Shown here one piece after another: positions 34,401 through 47,374 of a DNA stretch of 64,000 nt. The position numbers were made by a program, and so were the translations under genes. The stretch covers positions 1,436,001 to 1,500,000 of the forward strand of contig JAPFBL010000119.1 of the NCBI GenBank assembly GCA_026182355.1. Reading direction: 5' to 3'. Positions within the stretch are counted from its first letter, which is position 1. Every line of letters starts with the position of its first letter. This DNA is from Hermatobates lingyangjiaoensis (Eukaryota > Arthropoda > Insecta > Hemiptera > Hermatobatidae). Under the pieces are notes generated by a model. The model had not been told where the DNA came from, ran no database searches, and worked only from the letters and a program-made list of their open reading frames with translations.

Positions 34401-37400
34401 AATCACAGATAATTAGGTAATCTAATACACTTCTTTTATTATTATATTAAATCATTTATAGTTTTCTTCACTAATTAATATAACCAATAGTTCATTAAAT
34501 ATGAAATATATTGCTGGAATTTACTTTGATTTTAGGGTGTTTAAGTTGGAAACAATTTAGGGAATAAAGTACTAGACTAGATCTTACAAATGATGTATTA
34601 TAGTATTTCCAACACATTAATATGAGTGTTGAAGTAATCGAAGAATTAGAAACGACATTTAAATCTATGAAAGAAACCCTGATTAAATTAGTTTTGAATC
34701 CAATGAGAAATTTGTATAAACTTAGCAATATAAAGAAACTGATTATGCTAAAGATGTATAATCAGTTGAATATCATTTCATTTTACCAATTATACAATAA
34801 TTGAAGATTACTTTATATGTTCAGAAAATCCTTTTACTATTTTACTCTAGGATATAGATTCAAATTATCAGAGGGTATTACTGTTGAAATGTATATCAGT
34901 ATATTCAACACATTCTTAAAAATATAAATAAGGAGGTGCCAAGGACATTTGGGGAATTCCAGAATCATGAAAGTGAATTCTACAGTTATCAATTAAGAAA
35001 CTACTTACTTCAAACTTATTTCGGCAATATAATTAACGGCAAACGGAATTACTGTATGAATATTAAAATCACTTAACAAAAATAAATCAAAAAGGCTGAC
35101 TTAACATTGTAATTTTGAATCTTGTGATTATAAACTGTAATTGTATTTTACTTAAGTTTGTTAAATTTAACATTCCAATCAAATCATGTTTCCAAATATA
35201 AGCGTATTAAAATATTTAAAAAAATGATTAGTAGTTTATTGTTAGCTTAAAGTATTTTCAGAATTGTTTGAAAAAGAGATTCATTTTAATAATGCATTAT
35301 GTAGATTTCATCACACAAGCTAACGCTATGAAGGGGAGGTCAAACTGGAGGAATCCAAGGAAAATGTAGAACCAAAAGCAACATTTAAACATTCATACAT
35401 ACACTTAAAGAAGGAGTTTTTATACTCTGCCCTCGTACACTTAAACACAAAAACATCGGATATGCCACTACAAGTAAACTTGTTACTATACATTTATTGT
35501 AGTTACAATAGATTGAGACAAACCAGTGGAATCAACTCTTGATAAAACTAGTATTACGTAACTGTACAATGTACCTGTAATTTGTAGTATGTTACAACAA
35601 TTTACTTAAAAGTCATGTAAAAAGCCGAGAGTTTTGTTGCCTACACTCAATTGCGTGTAAGGAAATCCATTAACAGACATAAGGAACAATCAATTTTAAT
35701 TATTGATTGATTTTATTATGTCTAAAAATTGTCCCAATCATATTAAAAGTTTAATTGAAATGTTTGTTGTAAACAATTAGTTAAGTCACGTTTCTTTTGT
35801 ATAACTGTGATTCAATCATTAAAAGAAAAAGGTAACATTTGAATTAATCTAAATCCTGTGATTAGGTAAATGAAATGGCATACTTTAACTAGATAAATAG
35901 TAACCATAACTAAATAGTAACTAGAAATAGTAACCTTAACTAGATAGATTTATTACAGCATTCAAATATATTATTAAACAAGTCATTAATTAAAATGAAA
36001 GTGATAAGTAATGAATTTGATATGTTATCAAATAGGTGTGAAAGACTATATAATCAATAAATAATTAATCCTCAATATGCTTTGGGTATTATTTAAAGGA
36101 GGTTATAAAAACTTAACAAACAACTAATAAAGTTAATATAAAATAATTGTAAGTTTTTATTTCTGTATGCATCGTTCTCAGTTTGAATCCATTTAAATAA
36201 ACAGAAATAAATATGTTTTATCTAAAGTACTACAACAAAATAGATTTTTGAAAAGTTTCTGATAAATAAACTGCAAACACTTTAGATATTTTATTGGTTT
36301 TTATGTTTTTTTTAGATTTCATTTTGTTTGAAATAAAATGAACGGTACTGCAGTAGGTTTTTTTATAATATGAATGATCATATTATTATTATTATTATCT
36401 TAGTTTTTAAGAGAATTTTACTTCTAATAAATTACTTATTTTTATCCATGAGGTTTTAAAAGGGGAACCAATCTGACAAGGAACTAAAGCGAACATAACA
36501 GTGGTCCTTATTTGTGGTCTATTACCTCTTATAATAGTTAAAAAGTGAGAAGTGACTTACTATAATCTTATGAAATATTTATACTTGCCTTATTATTAAC
36601 TTTGCTCTTCAATCATTATACAATGAATGATCTTTTTATGAACTCTCTGAACTGGTGCTACACAAAAAGTGTTGCACCTAATTGATAATGCAGTCAATAA
36701 TTAAAATCATAGAACATTATTTCTAATAATACGGTTTTTTTTACAGTAAAGTTGATTGTTACACTAACATTTTTTTAACAAACTTCATTGATTATAAAAC
36801 AATATCATCCAGTAAGGTATAAAGAAAAAAAAGTTCATTTGATAGAGAATTAAAAGGTTTAACAGTTGCTTTTTCATCAGTCTAGAGTACACAATACTCA
36901 AATATGTAGAATGTTGAATGATAAATAAATATGTTCCACTTATGACTAATAAATATTAACTTATTAATAATATTCATATTGAATAAATATTTAACTAAAT
37001 ATTTCCATTACATTTGTTAATATTTTTTATGATTAATAATGTCTACGATTACAATATTATTTCATATGAAACTACAAAAATTAGACCAAAAACACTACAT
37101 CTTTAAAGTTGGTAACACGAAATTTAGTTCTATTGGCATAATATCTATATAATTGAAAGTTGATATTCGCTAAGAAACAAATCAATTCCATTATATCTTC
37201 AAGAAGCATGTTGTATCTAAATTGGGGTGGTGTAGGGGAGAGGAATATTTGAATTGTAGGTAGAAGAAAAAAATAATTACCTAAATAAGATTTTTCTTAT
37301 TTCACACATGGTATTGTATATATACCGTAACTGTAAAGGAAAAAAACAGAGCTGAATTATATCATCGTTTGTTTTTATGTTTTTTTTTAGATTACGTACA

Positions 37401-40350
37401 TGTCAGCTTTTATGGGAGTTGGTAGGATAAAAAAAAAACAGGAAGAACCAGTACAGACAGAGCTGTTCAAATCTCTGGCTCAGATGCCAGTGATATATAA
37501 AATTGTCTGAGTATTATTATTAATATATATATATTAATATAAATGGATGTTATTATTAATAATTATGATAACTGTTCAACATGAGTAACTACAATAATTT
37601 ATAATTATATTGATAAATTACACTAAGAGTATATAAGTGTAAATATAAACTTATGTACACTAATAATAACAATTATAATCATATATAAGTATCACACCAT
37701 AGATGTAAAGAAATAGAATGCTTATAAGAATTGTCTTAGTTGTATTATTGTCTGTTGAAGTATTAGTCTAGTAAATATTGAATACAACCTTATGGCTCAG
37801 TCTATAGTCATAATTGACACTATAATTCCATTGAAAATTGAATTTTTATTTTTATTTGAAAGATTATATGAAATAATGGATTTGACATTACAATCATAGA
37901 TGCTTGATGTTTTGTTTATTTTTAAAAGATTGTAATCAAAGCAGAATTTTAAACACATGTTTTGTTAATTCCTTATTTCGAAATAAATTGATTAATAGTA
38001 AATAACGAATTTATCCTAATATTAATCTTTAACTCATGATTAATGTTTTAAGTGACGTTGTTTAATATTTATTGAAAATAATTAAATGATTTTCTTTAAA
38101 TAACAATTACATTATCATAAGAGCTCCTTCTGGAATTTCAGTAGAACTTGATTTTAAGTTGTTATTCGATTATTTTATTATTCTTCCATTGAATTCAATT
38201 ATTTTAATTCTTCATATACAGTATAATTTATCAATAAAATAGGTTTACAGTTAGACTTTTCAAGTTTAAATAAGTTTTTTTTTTATTGTGGCTTATTCAA
38301 TGTAGCAGTTATCCATCTATAATAAGTTTATTCTTTATATTCTGACAATATTTTCGGCAACCATTTTAGCGATTATTGTTATACAAAAGTTACTCAGTAT
38401 CTACTAAATACAATGCCTTATTTATTTCAATTATTAGAATATTTGTAAAATAAATTCTTCAGCAAAGGAAAAGGGTATTATAGAAATAATTTTTAACGTT
38501 CCAATGTTGATTAGTAATAATAAGAAAACAGTCTGTGCATACTGTTTATAATAACAATTCTTTTTACTAAGAAGATTATATCCTGAAAAATGTTATCAAT
38601 TATCAAATTAAACAAATTAATGAAATATTGTTACACCTGCCCATATTTAAGCACATATATATTACAACTGATTAATATATGTAAATTTCATGGACTGATT
38701 TGAAAGTGATAATATATTATTTGTAAAATTTATGAGAATTTAGGAGGTTTTCTTTTAAATTAATAATATGTCTAAGTAGTACCAGAAAAGTATTATGATC
38801 ATAATATATATCAATCGGCATAAAATATTAATAATTAGTAAAGTTATTGTAAAATTAGTATAATAATCAACTGAAAAAATTATATTTCAATTTAATTGAG
38901 TATCAGTACTCAATTACAGTGTTGCTTATACTAGTATACAGTAATACTTATTTTGAAGTAAAATAAGTATTTGTAGTATTTTCATATAACATACATCTCT
39001 TTATACAGATTACATTTGACACCCACACTACCTCCCTTGACTTAACTATGATTGGAATAACTAATATAATGCTTCTGCCATATATGATATAATTATCTGC
39101 CAGTAGAACTTTGTGAACTACTTGGCTAAGTTTAATTGATAACAAAAGAACAACTACAGCAATAAGATAATTACCAAAACTCTTAAATGTCGGTAATGTC
39201 CATCACAATTCATTTGATTCCTGACGTTTTATAACCTCCTAGGAGAGACTCATTCCTGCTTTCGGATCAAAACTAACTTCTTCAGTGATCATTGCTGTAA
39301 ACAATACAATCAAAAAACTGTTGTTGGAAGATTGATTTCAGTTTCCCAACTAGTATAAATAGTGTAAACTGACAAATAATATTAAGATATGCCGTAAAGT
39401 ATTAAATAAGATCCCCTTCCCCTGAAAAAAGTATTTCTTTGTACATCTATAGACTTCGTCATACTGTTAATGCTTGTGGAATTATATCTAGCTTATTGTC
39501 ATATACTTTTCAACATTTTAGTTTATTATGTAGACCAGAATTAAGTGCTGTAACCTTAAACAGGTTACCTAAATGATTGAAGATGTATATTTCTTAATTT
39601 TATTAATATCATTTCTCCTTACATATTTGAGGGTAAACTTACTTATTAATAAAAAGTAACAACATACTCGTACACTATGGAGATTAATATTTTGAATGTT
39701 CGTACATTCTAGTAATTATTTCTTGCAACATAGTACAGCTTCTAACATAAGACCGGACTATTGGTTTCGATAATTTTTAAAACAGCCTAACCTCTACACA
39801 TCAAATTTGAAGTTTCCATGGGCTCTATAATTTTTGATTTCCTAACTGTGATGTTGAGTTCCTTCAATGCGTTAAGTCCATTTTGTAAACACAAGTAATT
39901 AACACTTAATTTTATTGCATTTAATATATTTAAGTTTAATTAAAATAAATGTACTATAATTTATATTATAGTAAATTTTTTATGAAAAAAATAATATATA
40001 TGTCTAATATTATTACTAATTTTATAATAATAATGTTAGACATTTAATATTATTAATTAAGACAACATTAATAATTTATAGTAGATTATTAATGTCCTAA
40101 AAATGTATATTACGACATTTATACTGATATTGAATCGGTATTTCTTTTAATTGATAAGAAAATCAATTTTGTCTTACTTAGTAACAATAATTGGGTTTAA
40201 TTAATATTTCTTCAGAGAACAGATTTTATCTCACATTCAAAATCAATGATTCATGTTAGAAAATTGATATTATGCTAATAATGAAGATTATTGCACCGCT
40301 TTTTTTTTTACGAAACTTCTCTTTCACAGACCAAAATGTTTATTTTAGAG
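31481..40350. other. Long AT-rich block without recognisable elements
   Basis: Nearly 9 kb with no hammerhead-type repeats, no (TA)n arrays longer than about 10 units and no TE remnants, in contrast with both sides. Frames at 34495-34804 and 38948-39145 are short and unrecognised. It could be a large intron, old intergenic DNA, or hold conserved regulatory sequence, which cannot be judged here. Confidence 0.5.
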
Positions 40351-40351
40351 C

Positions 40352-40495
40352 CATATGATACCGTCTTTTTCCGAAAATAAGACATCCTCCGAAAATAAGT
40401 CCTAGCGTGATTTTCAGGACGTTTTGGACTATAAGCCCTCCCCTGAAAAATAGGCCCTAGTTTAGATATGAAAAATATAATTCGTTAAAAAATTG
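40352..40495 (+). mobile_element. Terminal fragment of a hAT-like element
   Basis: Sequence of the type ccgtctttttccgaaaataa, gacatcctccgaaaataagt, cctagcgtgattttcaggac resembles the end of a widespread family with repeated 'ccgaaaataag' ends. The opposite terminus was not found. Family assignment is tentative. Confidence 0.4.
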
Positions 40496-40499
40496 CTGT

Positions 40500-41195
40500 T
40501 GAATGTAGTAGGTATCTCTAGCTGTCGTAATATTTCAGAGAATTCTTTGGAAACAAATATTCCAAGAAATTCCTTGTTTACCTCTAAAGTTCGTTTCAAG
40601 CAGGCTACTTAGACAAAAAGTATTTATTTAACGATAGCTATATTGCAAGACATGAGAGATACAGACCAATGATTCTACAGGAAATAGATTTGGTGGAAAA
40701 TCATAACGGAACTGCTCTTTTGCTTTCTTTTTGTCTCCGGGTTAATTTACATAACATGGTTTAGCTGATTTGTATTATAAAATATTGAAAATTCATTATT
40801 CAATATGGATCTACCAACTTGACAGGTCCATTATTGTTCGTAAACTGAGTGTGTTGAATATTTCAAGGAAGAATTGATTGAAGAAATAAAATAATGATTC
40901 TACTTAATGATTGCGTTAATTCTTAACTGGTTTGATGGTAATGCTCGATGTTGAAATCGCTCGATTTGATTGATTACATTACTGCTGACTCTAAAAGATC
41001 AACTGAAATGAATTAGGGAATACGTCTAAAGAGTATTTCCTTTAGTCACTATCCAGATAGCCTTGATCTTAATCTCCCTCCTCTGTCACAATAAACTTCA
41101 ATTATTTTCTGTACTTGCTTAATCTTACCTGTTACCTCTCTGAAAACCCAAAGACATTAATCAAACTGTTTATCTAAAGGATTTATTTTTTTCCC
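40500..41195. other. Unclassified sequence
   Basis: No features supported. Confidence 0.4.
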
Positions 41196-41199
41196 AACA

Positions 41200-41520
41200 T
41201 TTACACTTAGATTATGAACAGGATGTGAGTAAGCAATAATTAGCACAGTTGGTCTAGAAAATAGACAGGAGACGAGATAGTAATATTTAGAAGCGTTGTT
41301 CTTGAAGATGGGCGGGATGCAAGATAGAAGTTGCTCTTTAAGATGAAGAAGGTACAAGACAGTAACACTTGGACTGGTGCTCTGATGATGAATAGGATAC
41401 CAGAAGCAGTAACACTTAAGACAGTTGTTCTCGAAGATAAACAACTATCTAGGATACTTAACATAACACTAAGGACAGTTATTCTTATAGACAGACAGGA
41501 CAAGGGGCAGTAACAATTAA
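41200..41520. repeat. Degenerate ~50-bp minisatellite
   Basis: About six diverged units around the theme 'cagtaacacttaagacagttgttct' (shortened here), with agataga-aggacacaagacag. Period varies (50-60 bp). Similar units reappear beyond the satellite at 43265-43400, so the array was once continuous. Confidence 0.65.
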
Positions 41521-41526
41521 GGAACT

Positions 41527-41868
41527 GGTCAGGGTTGCCCAGTAGCTTGTGTGCTTGCCTCTGGACTGGTAGAACCGGAGTTGGATACTCCCTCTGGCCC
41601 TTATTTTATCCATTCGGGAGGAGCAAAATCTGATCACGTCACCCATCGGAGGGAACATTAAACTTTCGGCCTCAAATGCATGATATTGGTTAAAAGTCCC
41701 TACTCTAAATACACTATGGTCAGGCAAAATTTAGGACACACAATGTAGAATGTTCATTATATTGTGTGTCCATGATATTGTATGTGTTCATTATATTATA
41801 TGACATAAAAAAGTTGAGTATTTGGCATGCGTGTGATCTCTTGGGACAGCCACTGTAACCTAACATAA
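41527..41868 (+). mobile_element. SINE inserted into the minisatellite
   Basis: tRNA-derived head (gcccagtagcttgtgtgctt, ggagttggatactccctctgg), body (tcgggaggagcaaaatctg, ccctactctaaatacac) and 3' end (ggacagccactgtaacctaa...). It contains an expanded 'ttcattatattgtgtgtc' block at 41750-41800. Its 3' end is the source of the 101-bp satellite that follows. Confidence 0.75.
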
Positions 41869-43264
41869 CCTGATGCTTAGGAAGTCGCTGTGAAACCAGA
41901 CAATAACGCTTAAGACAAATGCTTTTAGACACATAGAGGACAGAAGACAGCCACTGTAACCTAACATAACCTGATGCTTAGGAAGTCGCTGTGAAACTAG
42001 ACAATAACGCTTAAGACAAATGCTTTTAGACACATAGAGGACAGAAGACAGCCACTGTAACCTAACATAACCTGATGCTTAGGAAGTCGCTGTGAAACTA
42101 GACAATAACGCTTAAGACAAATGCTTTTAGACACATAGAGGACAGAAGACAGCCACTGTAACCTAACATAACCTGATGCTTAGGAAGTCGCTGTGAAACC
42201 AGACAATAACGCTTAAGACAAATGCTTTTAGACACATAGAGGACAGAAGACAGCCACTGGAACCTAACATAACCTGATGCTTAGGAAGTCGCTGTGAAAC
42301 CAGACAATAACGCTTAAGACAAATGCTTTTAGACACATAGAGGACAGAAGACAACCACTGTAACCTAACATAACCTGATGCTTAGGAAGTCGCTGTGAAA
42401 CCAGACAATAACGCTTAAGACAAATGCTTTTAGACACATAGAGGACAGAAGACAGCCACTGTAACCTAACATAACCTGATGCTTAGGAAGTCGCTGTGAA
42501 ACCAGACAATAACGCTTAAGACAAATGCTTTTAGACACATAGAGGACAGAAGACAGCCACTGTAACCTAACATAACCTGATGCTTAGGAAGTCGCTGTGA
42601 AACCAGACAATAACGCTTAAGACAAATGCTTTTAGACACATAGAGGACAGAAGACAGCCACTGTAACCTAACATAACCTGATGCTTAGGAAGTCGCTGTG
42701 AAACCAGACAATAACGCTTAAGACAAATGCTTTTAGACACATAGAGGACAGAAGACAGCCACTGGAACCTAACATAACCTGATGCTTAGGAAGTCGCTGT
42801 GAAACCAGACAATAACGCTTAAGACAAATGCTTTTAGACACATAGAGGACAGAAGACAGCCACTGTAACCTAACATAACCTGATGCTTAGGAAGTCGCTG
42901 TGAAACCAGACAATAACGCTTAAGACAAATGCTTTTAGACACATAGAGGACAGAAGACAACCACTGTAACCTAACATAACCTGATGCTTAGGAAGTCGCT
43001 GTGAAACCAGACAATAACGCTTAAGACAAATGCTTTTAGACACATAGAGGACAGAAGACAGCCTCTGTAACCTAACATAACCTGATGCTTAGGAAGTCGC
43101 TGTGAAACCAGACAATAACGCTTAAGACAAATGCTTTTAGACACATAGAGGACAGAAGACAGCCACTGTAACCTAACATAACCTGATGCTTAGGAAGTCG
43201 CTGTGAAACCAGACAATAACGCTTAAGACAAATGCTTTTGAAGATATAGAGGACAGAAGACAGT
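41851..43264. repeat. 101-bp satellite, 14 copies, composite of SINE end and minisatellite
   Basis: Exact 101-bp period: the landmark cactgtaacc is at 41851, 41952, 42053, 42154, 42255 and so on to 43164. Units are more than 97% identical; variants include ctgg for ctgt at 42255 and 42760, and acaacc at 42356 and 42962. The first ~25-30 bp are the SINE 3' end, and the last ~55 bp (acgcttaagacaaatgctt..., cacatagaggacagaag) are one minisatellite unit. The variant pair recurs in the same order 505-606 bp apart, indicating multi-unit (five-unit) duplications. Frames read across it are not genes. Confidence 0.92.
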
Positions 43265-43410
43265 CACCTGAGAACACTTCTTTTTGAAGTTGTACAAGAT
43301 ACGAAACAGTAACTCGGCAGTCACTCTTGAAAGTGGATTGACACAAAACAATAACTTTGGACAGTTACTTTTTAGGATAGTAGGATATGAGGCTGTAAAT
43401 TACTTCCTTG
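43265..43410. repeat. Right flank of the minisatellite
   Basis: Diverged units (gaaacagtaactcggcagtc, acaataactttggacagtta) resemble those at 41200-41520. Confidence 0.55.
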
Positions 43411-45040
43411 TTAATTGGCACCGACTTTTGCCAGAGAATAGCAGTATAACAGAATAAATTTAAGCAGAAAACTTACAATTGTAACATTTTTTTGTTTAAT
43501 TATGCTTTAATATTATTTTATCAGTATCTTACAAGATATATAAATTAAAATATACGGAGTATATGAATTATTGAAGTATCGAAGAGAGAAGGAAGTCAAT
43601 TTAGTAAGATACGAGGTATACTTTTTCTAAACTTGATTCAAAATATTTGTATTATTAAAAAAAATCTATAAAAACTAGTGGCATTTGTAAATATAAACAA
43701 CTTATTTAATGCTTAATATTTATAATGTAAGATAAATGTCATAAACAAATATATTATATAATTTACATTTAAATTGATAAATTGAATCAGAAGATGTAAT
43801 TACTCAAAAAAGGTAGGGCAAGACATATACAACAAAATTGTAATAGGAAAAAAACATATTTCGTCTTAGTGGAGAATAACCTTTGATATTAAGGTATTTA
43901 AATAAATTTTGTGTTCCTGTTTCTTCATACTCTAAAATTAATCTTCAAATCAACGTTTTAATTGTCTTATCTTGGCTAGAAAAACGAGAGTAACAGTATT
44001 TAACATAGAGCAAACATTTAACTTGTAAATCCTTATTTAAACAGAATTTACTTTGGAGCATATTCAATTGAGTTTACGACTAATTCATATCATGGTAAGA
44101 TAACCCTTACAATGAACTGTGAAAGCGTAAACACTGCTAACAGTGTACATTGACAAATATTTTGCGATATGTTTCAACAATATAATATTTTTAGAATTAT
44201 GATTAACAACGTGTTATCACTAAACGATTTGTGCATTCTGCTTGTATATGTAGGATGTATATTTTGTTATAACCTTGTTTAAAACGTGTTCATGGAACTG
44301 AGTTCATGAGAAATTAATATAAGCTAATCACTTTTTACATTTATAATGTTTAAGATTTATGTATTTAAATGTTGAGAGTACTTTAAATGTTCGGGGCAAA
44401 AATATTAAATAAATTTTGGTTATTTCTGAATCTTCACATTTTCTCAAATTTAGAAAAATTATGATGATATATTTTATTGAATGTTACCGAATGAACTCTC
44501 TTGCGATTGATGATAGAGAAACACATACAAACTACAAGTTTGAGTTGATTCAATTAGCACAATAGCATTGATGATGTTTCGGGTAGATTACACATTTTAA
44601 TGAAGGGAGATATCAATCGAAGAAACTTGAATCTGGATTGCACAGACAAAAAATATTTTGACAGAGCAACCTAAAAATTAGGAGATTTCAAGAAGGTTTA
44701 AATATCAGTAAATAGATTTTCGTTGTATTACTTTAGCAAATTAAGAACTCTAAGTTGATTACAATAAAAGAACTGTAAGATGATAACAAGTAGTGTTTGG
44801 AGCTGGGTAACTTTATCCCCATTCATGACCTACCCTGTTTGATGGATAACAAATTTTAAGCTGATAGACACATTTTAAAAAAGATATGCTTATAATGATG
44901 GTCGTATAACATTCATATTTAGAAGACCGAAATAGGAGCTCTCAGGTACACCTGGGGTAGATATTCATTCCAAAATGAACGCATCAATTTGGTTATTTGA
45001 TATCAATCATACAAGTATAAATGACTACTATTATTACGAC
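43411..45040. other. AT-rich sequence, nothing recognised
   Basis: No coding, RNA or repeat feature supported. Confidence 0.45.
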
Positions 45041-45049
45041 CTAAACCCG

Positions 45050-45560
45050 ATGCTACACCACCAGTGTAGGTGGTGTGATGACCAACAGAGATGGGCTTCT
45101 TTGAGCATCGAGTCTTGTACTATGTCTGCCTGATCGAGTACCTGGTATGGCCTGGTCTGGCTGCATCCATACTCTCGTCTCCACTGACATGGCATTCAGT
45201 GTTGTCAAGTACTTGATGTTATGCAGAGGAGATACCAAGCAGTTATATCCTGTCATGCGTAAAGTGGCGACACTGATGCTCCGTGGAGGCCCACTGATGT
45301 TTGATGAGGCCTCGTGTAACTACGTTTTCCCATTTGTACACAGCAGCTTTATGAGTCAAGTCTTTTTTCTTCCTATAATCTAAGATGGCGGCGACATCGG
45401 CTTTTGAAGCCTAAAGGGTTGCAGGGTTACTTTGCTCTATTCTTGTTTAGTCAGACTGCCCGTCTTTTGTTTTCTTCCACACCCACGTGGGTTAGTATTC
45501 ACTGTATCATTTAGGTCTAGCCAATTCCTGCTCGGTTATCGAGCAGTCATGGCATCAATT
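45050..45560 (+). other. GC-rich island with YY1-like site, unclassified
   Basis: About 500 bp of markedly higher GC. It starts with a 24-bp inverted repeat (ctacaccaccagtgtaggtggtg), has a 78-codon open frame (45147-45383), and shows an AAGATGGCGGC motif at about 45383 that matches the YY1/Pho binding consensus. It ends with a hairpin ctcggttatcgag. It could be an untranslated end of an unidentified retroelement or a host promoter. No protein family recognised. Confidence 0.35.
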
Positions 45561-45864
45561 ACTAATATCAACCTTTCTAATAGTTGTATTGACTAATAGT
45601 ATTAATAAAAGTGTTGATAAATACATTGACAGATTAATCTATATGGATAACTATTGACATAATTCAGATATAGATATCTGGGGCAAAACAAAAAATCAGA
45701 GTTTATGGTAAATAATTAACGACCCTAGTGACCATGACCAAAACAGTCTGTAAAGATGACCTGGTGAACTGCTAGTACATTAGCTGCTATTCAACAAATA
45801 CTATAACAGGAATAAATCATTTAAGTATTTCTAATTCTAAATTTTGCTAATAAATGTAGTTATA

Positions 45865-45879
45865 GTAAACAAGGTGTAT

Positions 45880-45928
<49 letters not shown>

Positions 45929-45942
45929 CTTTGAACAAGGTG

Positions 45943-45995
<53 letters not shown>

Positions 45996-46015
45996 CTTTG
46001 AAAGTATATATATAC
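45865..46015. repeat. Tandem duplication of a ~75-bp unit with (TA)n
   Basis: 'caaggtgtattatat', (TA)n, 'catatatatatatactttgaa' occurs twice in a row. The ORF across it is a repeat artefact. Confidence 0.75.
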
Positions 46016-46019
46016 TTAG

Positions 46020-46195
46020 ATAATGAAAACGGTCCGGCAGGACAGATTACACTTAAAATAAACTGTGAAACATAAACAGAAACATAACGAAGATTGATTT
46101 TTCGATACTTTGACCGTAATGGTGGTCGAAATATTGAAAAGTGAGTCTTCATTATGATTCTGTCTATGTGTCACAGTTTATTTCAAGTATATATA
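46020..46195 (+). repeat. Family M repeat with partial hammerhead motif
   Basis: Plus strand: hairpin GACCG-TAATGG-TGGTC, GAA, ATAT, T, GAAAAGTGAG at 46112-46146; the core is replaced by 'gatacttt'. The tail ctatgtgtcacagtttattt leads to (TA)n at about 46190. The left side has the same tail inverted (aaacggtccggcaggacag). The second copy is at 49970-50085. Confidence 0.55.
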
Positions 46196-46420
46196 TATAT
46201 ATATCAATGATCAAACCACAATATGAAAAGTTAGGAAAAAAGACTAATATCTTTTCACTGTAACAAGCTATCTTTGTCAGACTCAAAAACCCAACTGAGT
46301 TTTGGGTTTCTGACCCAACTCAGCTAGGTTTTCGACTCCGACGAAGACCGCTTGTTACGGTTGAAAGATTTTAGTTGTTTTTTTCCCCTTTTCATATTGT
46401 GGTTTGATCATTGATTGTTA

Positions 46421-47344
46421 CGAGGTGTGTAAATAAAGTAGTGAGACTGATTTTTTTTAAATTTTCTATTCAAATATAATTACAATGTGATATTGTCACC
46501 TTCAAAATAGTTCCCTTCGGAAGCCACACAGCGCTGGAAACGGTCCTTCCAATCATTGTAGCATTGCTGGAACTCGGATTCTGGAATGGCCTTCAGCTGG
46601 TCGGTTACAGCAGTTTGTATGTTTTGTAGTGTCCCGAAATGAGTTCCCTTGAGGTGATTTTTCAATCTCGGGAAGAGGAAAAAGTCACAAGGACTCAAGT
46701 CTGGTGAATAAGGAGGCTGAGGAGCAACAGGAATGTTTTTACTGGCCAAAAACTCGTTTATTGAGAGGTCTTGGGAAAGGTTTTTCGGAACCATTTTCGC
46801 ACAAATTTTTCTCATCTCCAATTCATTGGTCAAAATGTGATGAACGGAGGTGTGATTCAAATTCAACTGTTCCCCGATCATTCTGACTGTCAAGCGTCGA
46901 TCTGAACGCACAAGGTTCCGTACTCTGTTGACATTTTCATCGGTGTTTGCACTTGAAGGCCTTCCGCTTCGTGGTTCATCTTCAATCGACTCTCTTCCTT
47001 CTGAAAATTCCTTAAACCACCGAAAAACCTGTGCCCTTGATAAAACACGTTCTCCATAGGCCTCCTGAAGTTTTTCAAAAGTTTCGGTTGCATTATGTCC
47101 AATTCTGAAGCAAAATTTGATTGTACACCGCTGCTCAACTTTGAGGTCACTCATTTTTAAAACGCTCAAGAAAAAACCATTTCACGAAAACCAACGCTAC
47201 GGACAAACAAATGACTGTGGCGAGTTCAGATTCATACTGGAGGCGCATCACATGTGCACCTGACGCTACTCAAGGCCACGCGTTTCCAGCGTTGCCAGAT
47301 CGAAAGCGACGTTGCCAGTCTCACTACTTTATTTACACATCTCG
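46421..47344 (-). mobile_element. mariner element, 924 bp, both TIRs, TA duplication
   Basis: TIRs CGAGGTGTGTAAATAAAGTA (46421) and the complement ending TACTTTATTTACACATCTCG (47344), about 29 bp with one mismatch, flanked by TA on both sides (46419-46420 and 47345-47346). Full-length mariners are near 1.3 kb, so about 350 bp of the interior is missing. Contains an uninterrupted 229-codon frame. Confidence 0.95.
46480..47169 (-). CDS. Internally deleted mariner transposase, 229 aa open frame
   Basis: Mariner transposase with an in-frame internal deletion. Residues 1-~145 hold the N-terminal DNA-binding region: LKVEQRCTIKFCFRIGHNAT, the first helix-turn-helix with FRWFKEF, the EDEPRSGRPSS linker, and the second helix-turn-helix (VRMIGEQLNLNHTSVHHIL), then KMVPKNLS. 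The reading then jumps to NEFLASKNIPVAPQPPYSPD and LSPCDFFLFPRLK, the block with the third catalytic Asp. The first two Asp are deleted, so it cannot cut DNA. The start may be Met-1 or the Met of MSDLKVEQ, six codons later, which matches relatives. If expressed, it could still bind TIRs; that is inference. Confidence 0.85.
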   Translation of the reverse strand: MSVLKMSDLKVEQRCTIKFCFRIGHNATETFEKLQEAYGERVLSRAQVFRWFKEFSEGRESIEDEPRSGRPSSANTDENVNRVRNLVRSDRRLTVRMIGEQLNLNHTSVHHILTNELEMRKICAKMVPKNLSQDLSINEFLASKNIPVAPQPPYSPDLSPCDFFLFPRLKNHLKGTHFGTLQNIQTAVTDQLKAIPESEFQQCYNDWKDRFQRCVASEGNYFEGDNITL

Positions 47345-47374
47345 TATTTCACATGTTTATGTGAAATCTTGTTA

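Noticed and set aside
41157..42960. Minus-strand frames in the minisatellite and 101-bp satellite
   Set aside because: They follow the tandem units and SINE sequence; identical peptides recur with the repeat.
41851..43264. CRISPR array, suggested by regular spacing
   Set aside because: The whole 101-bp unit repeats with no unique spacers, and the genome is eukaryotic.
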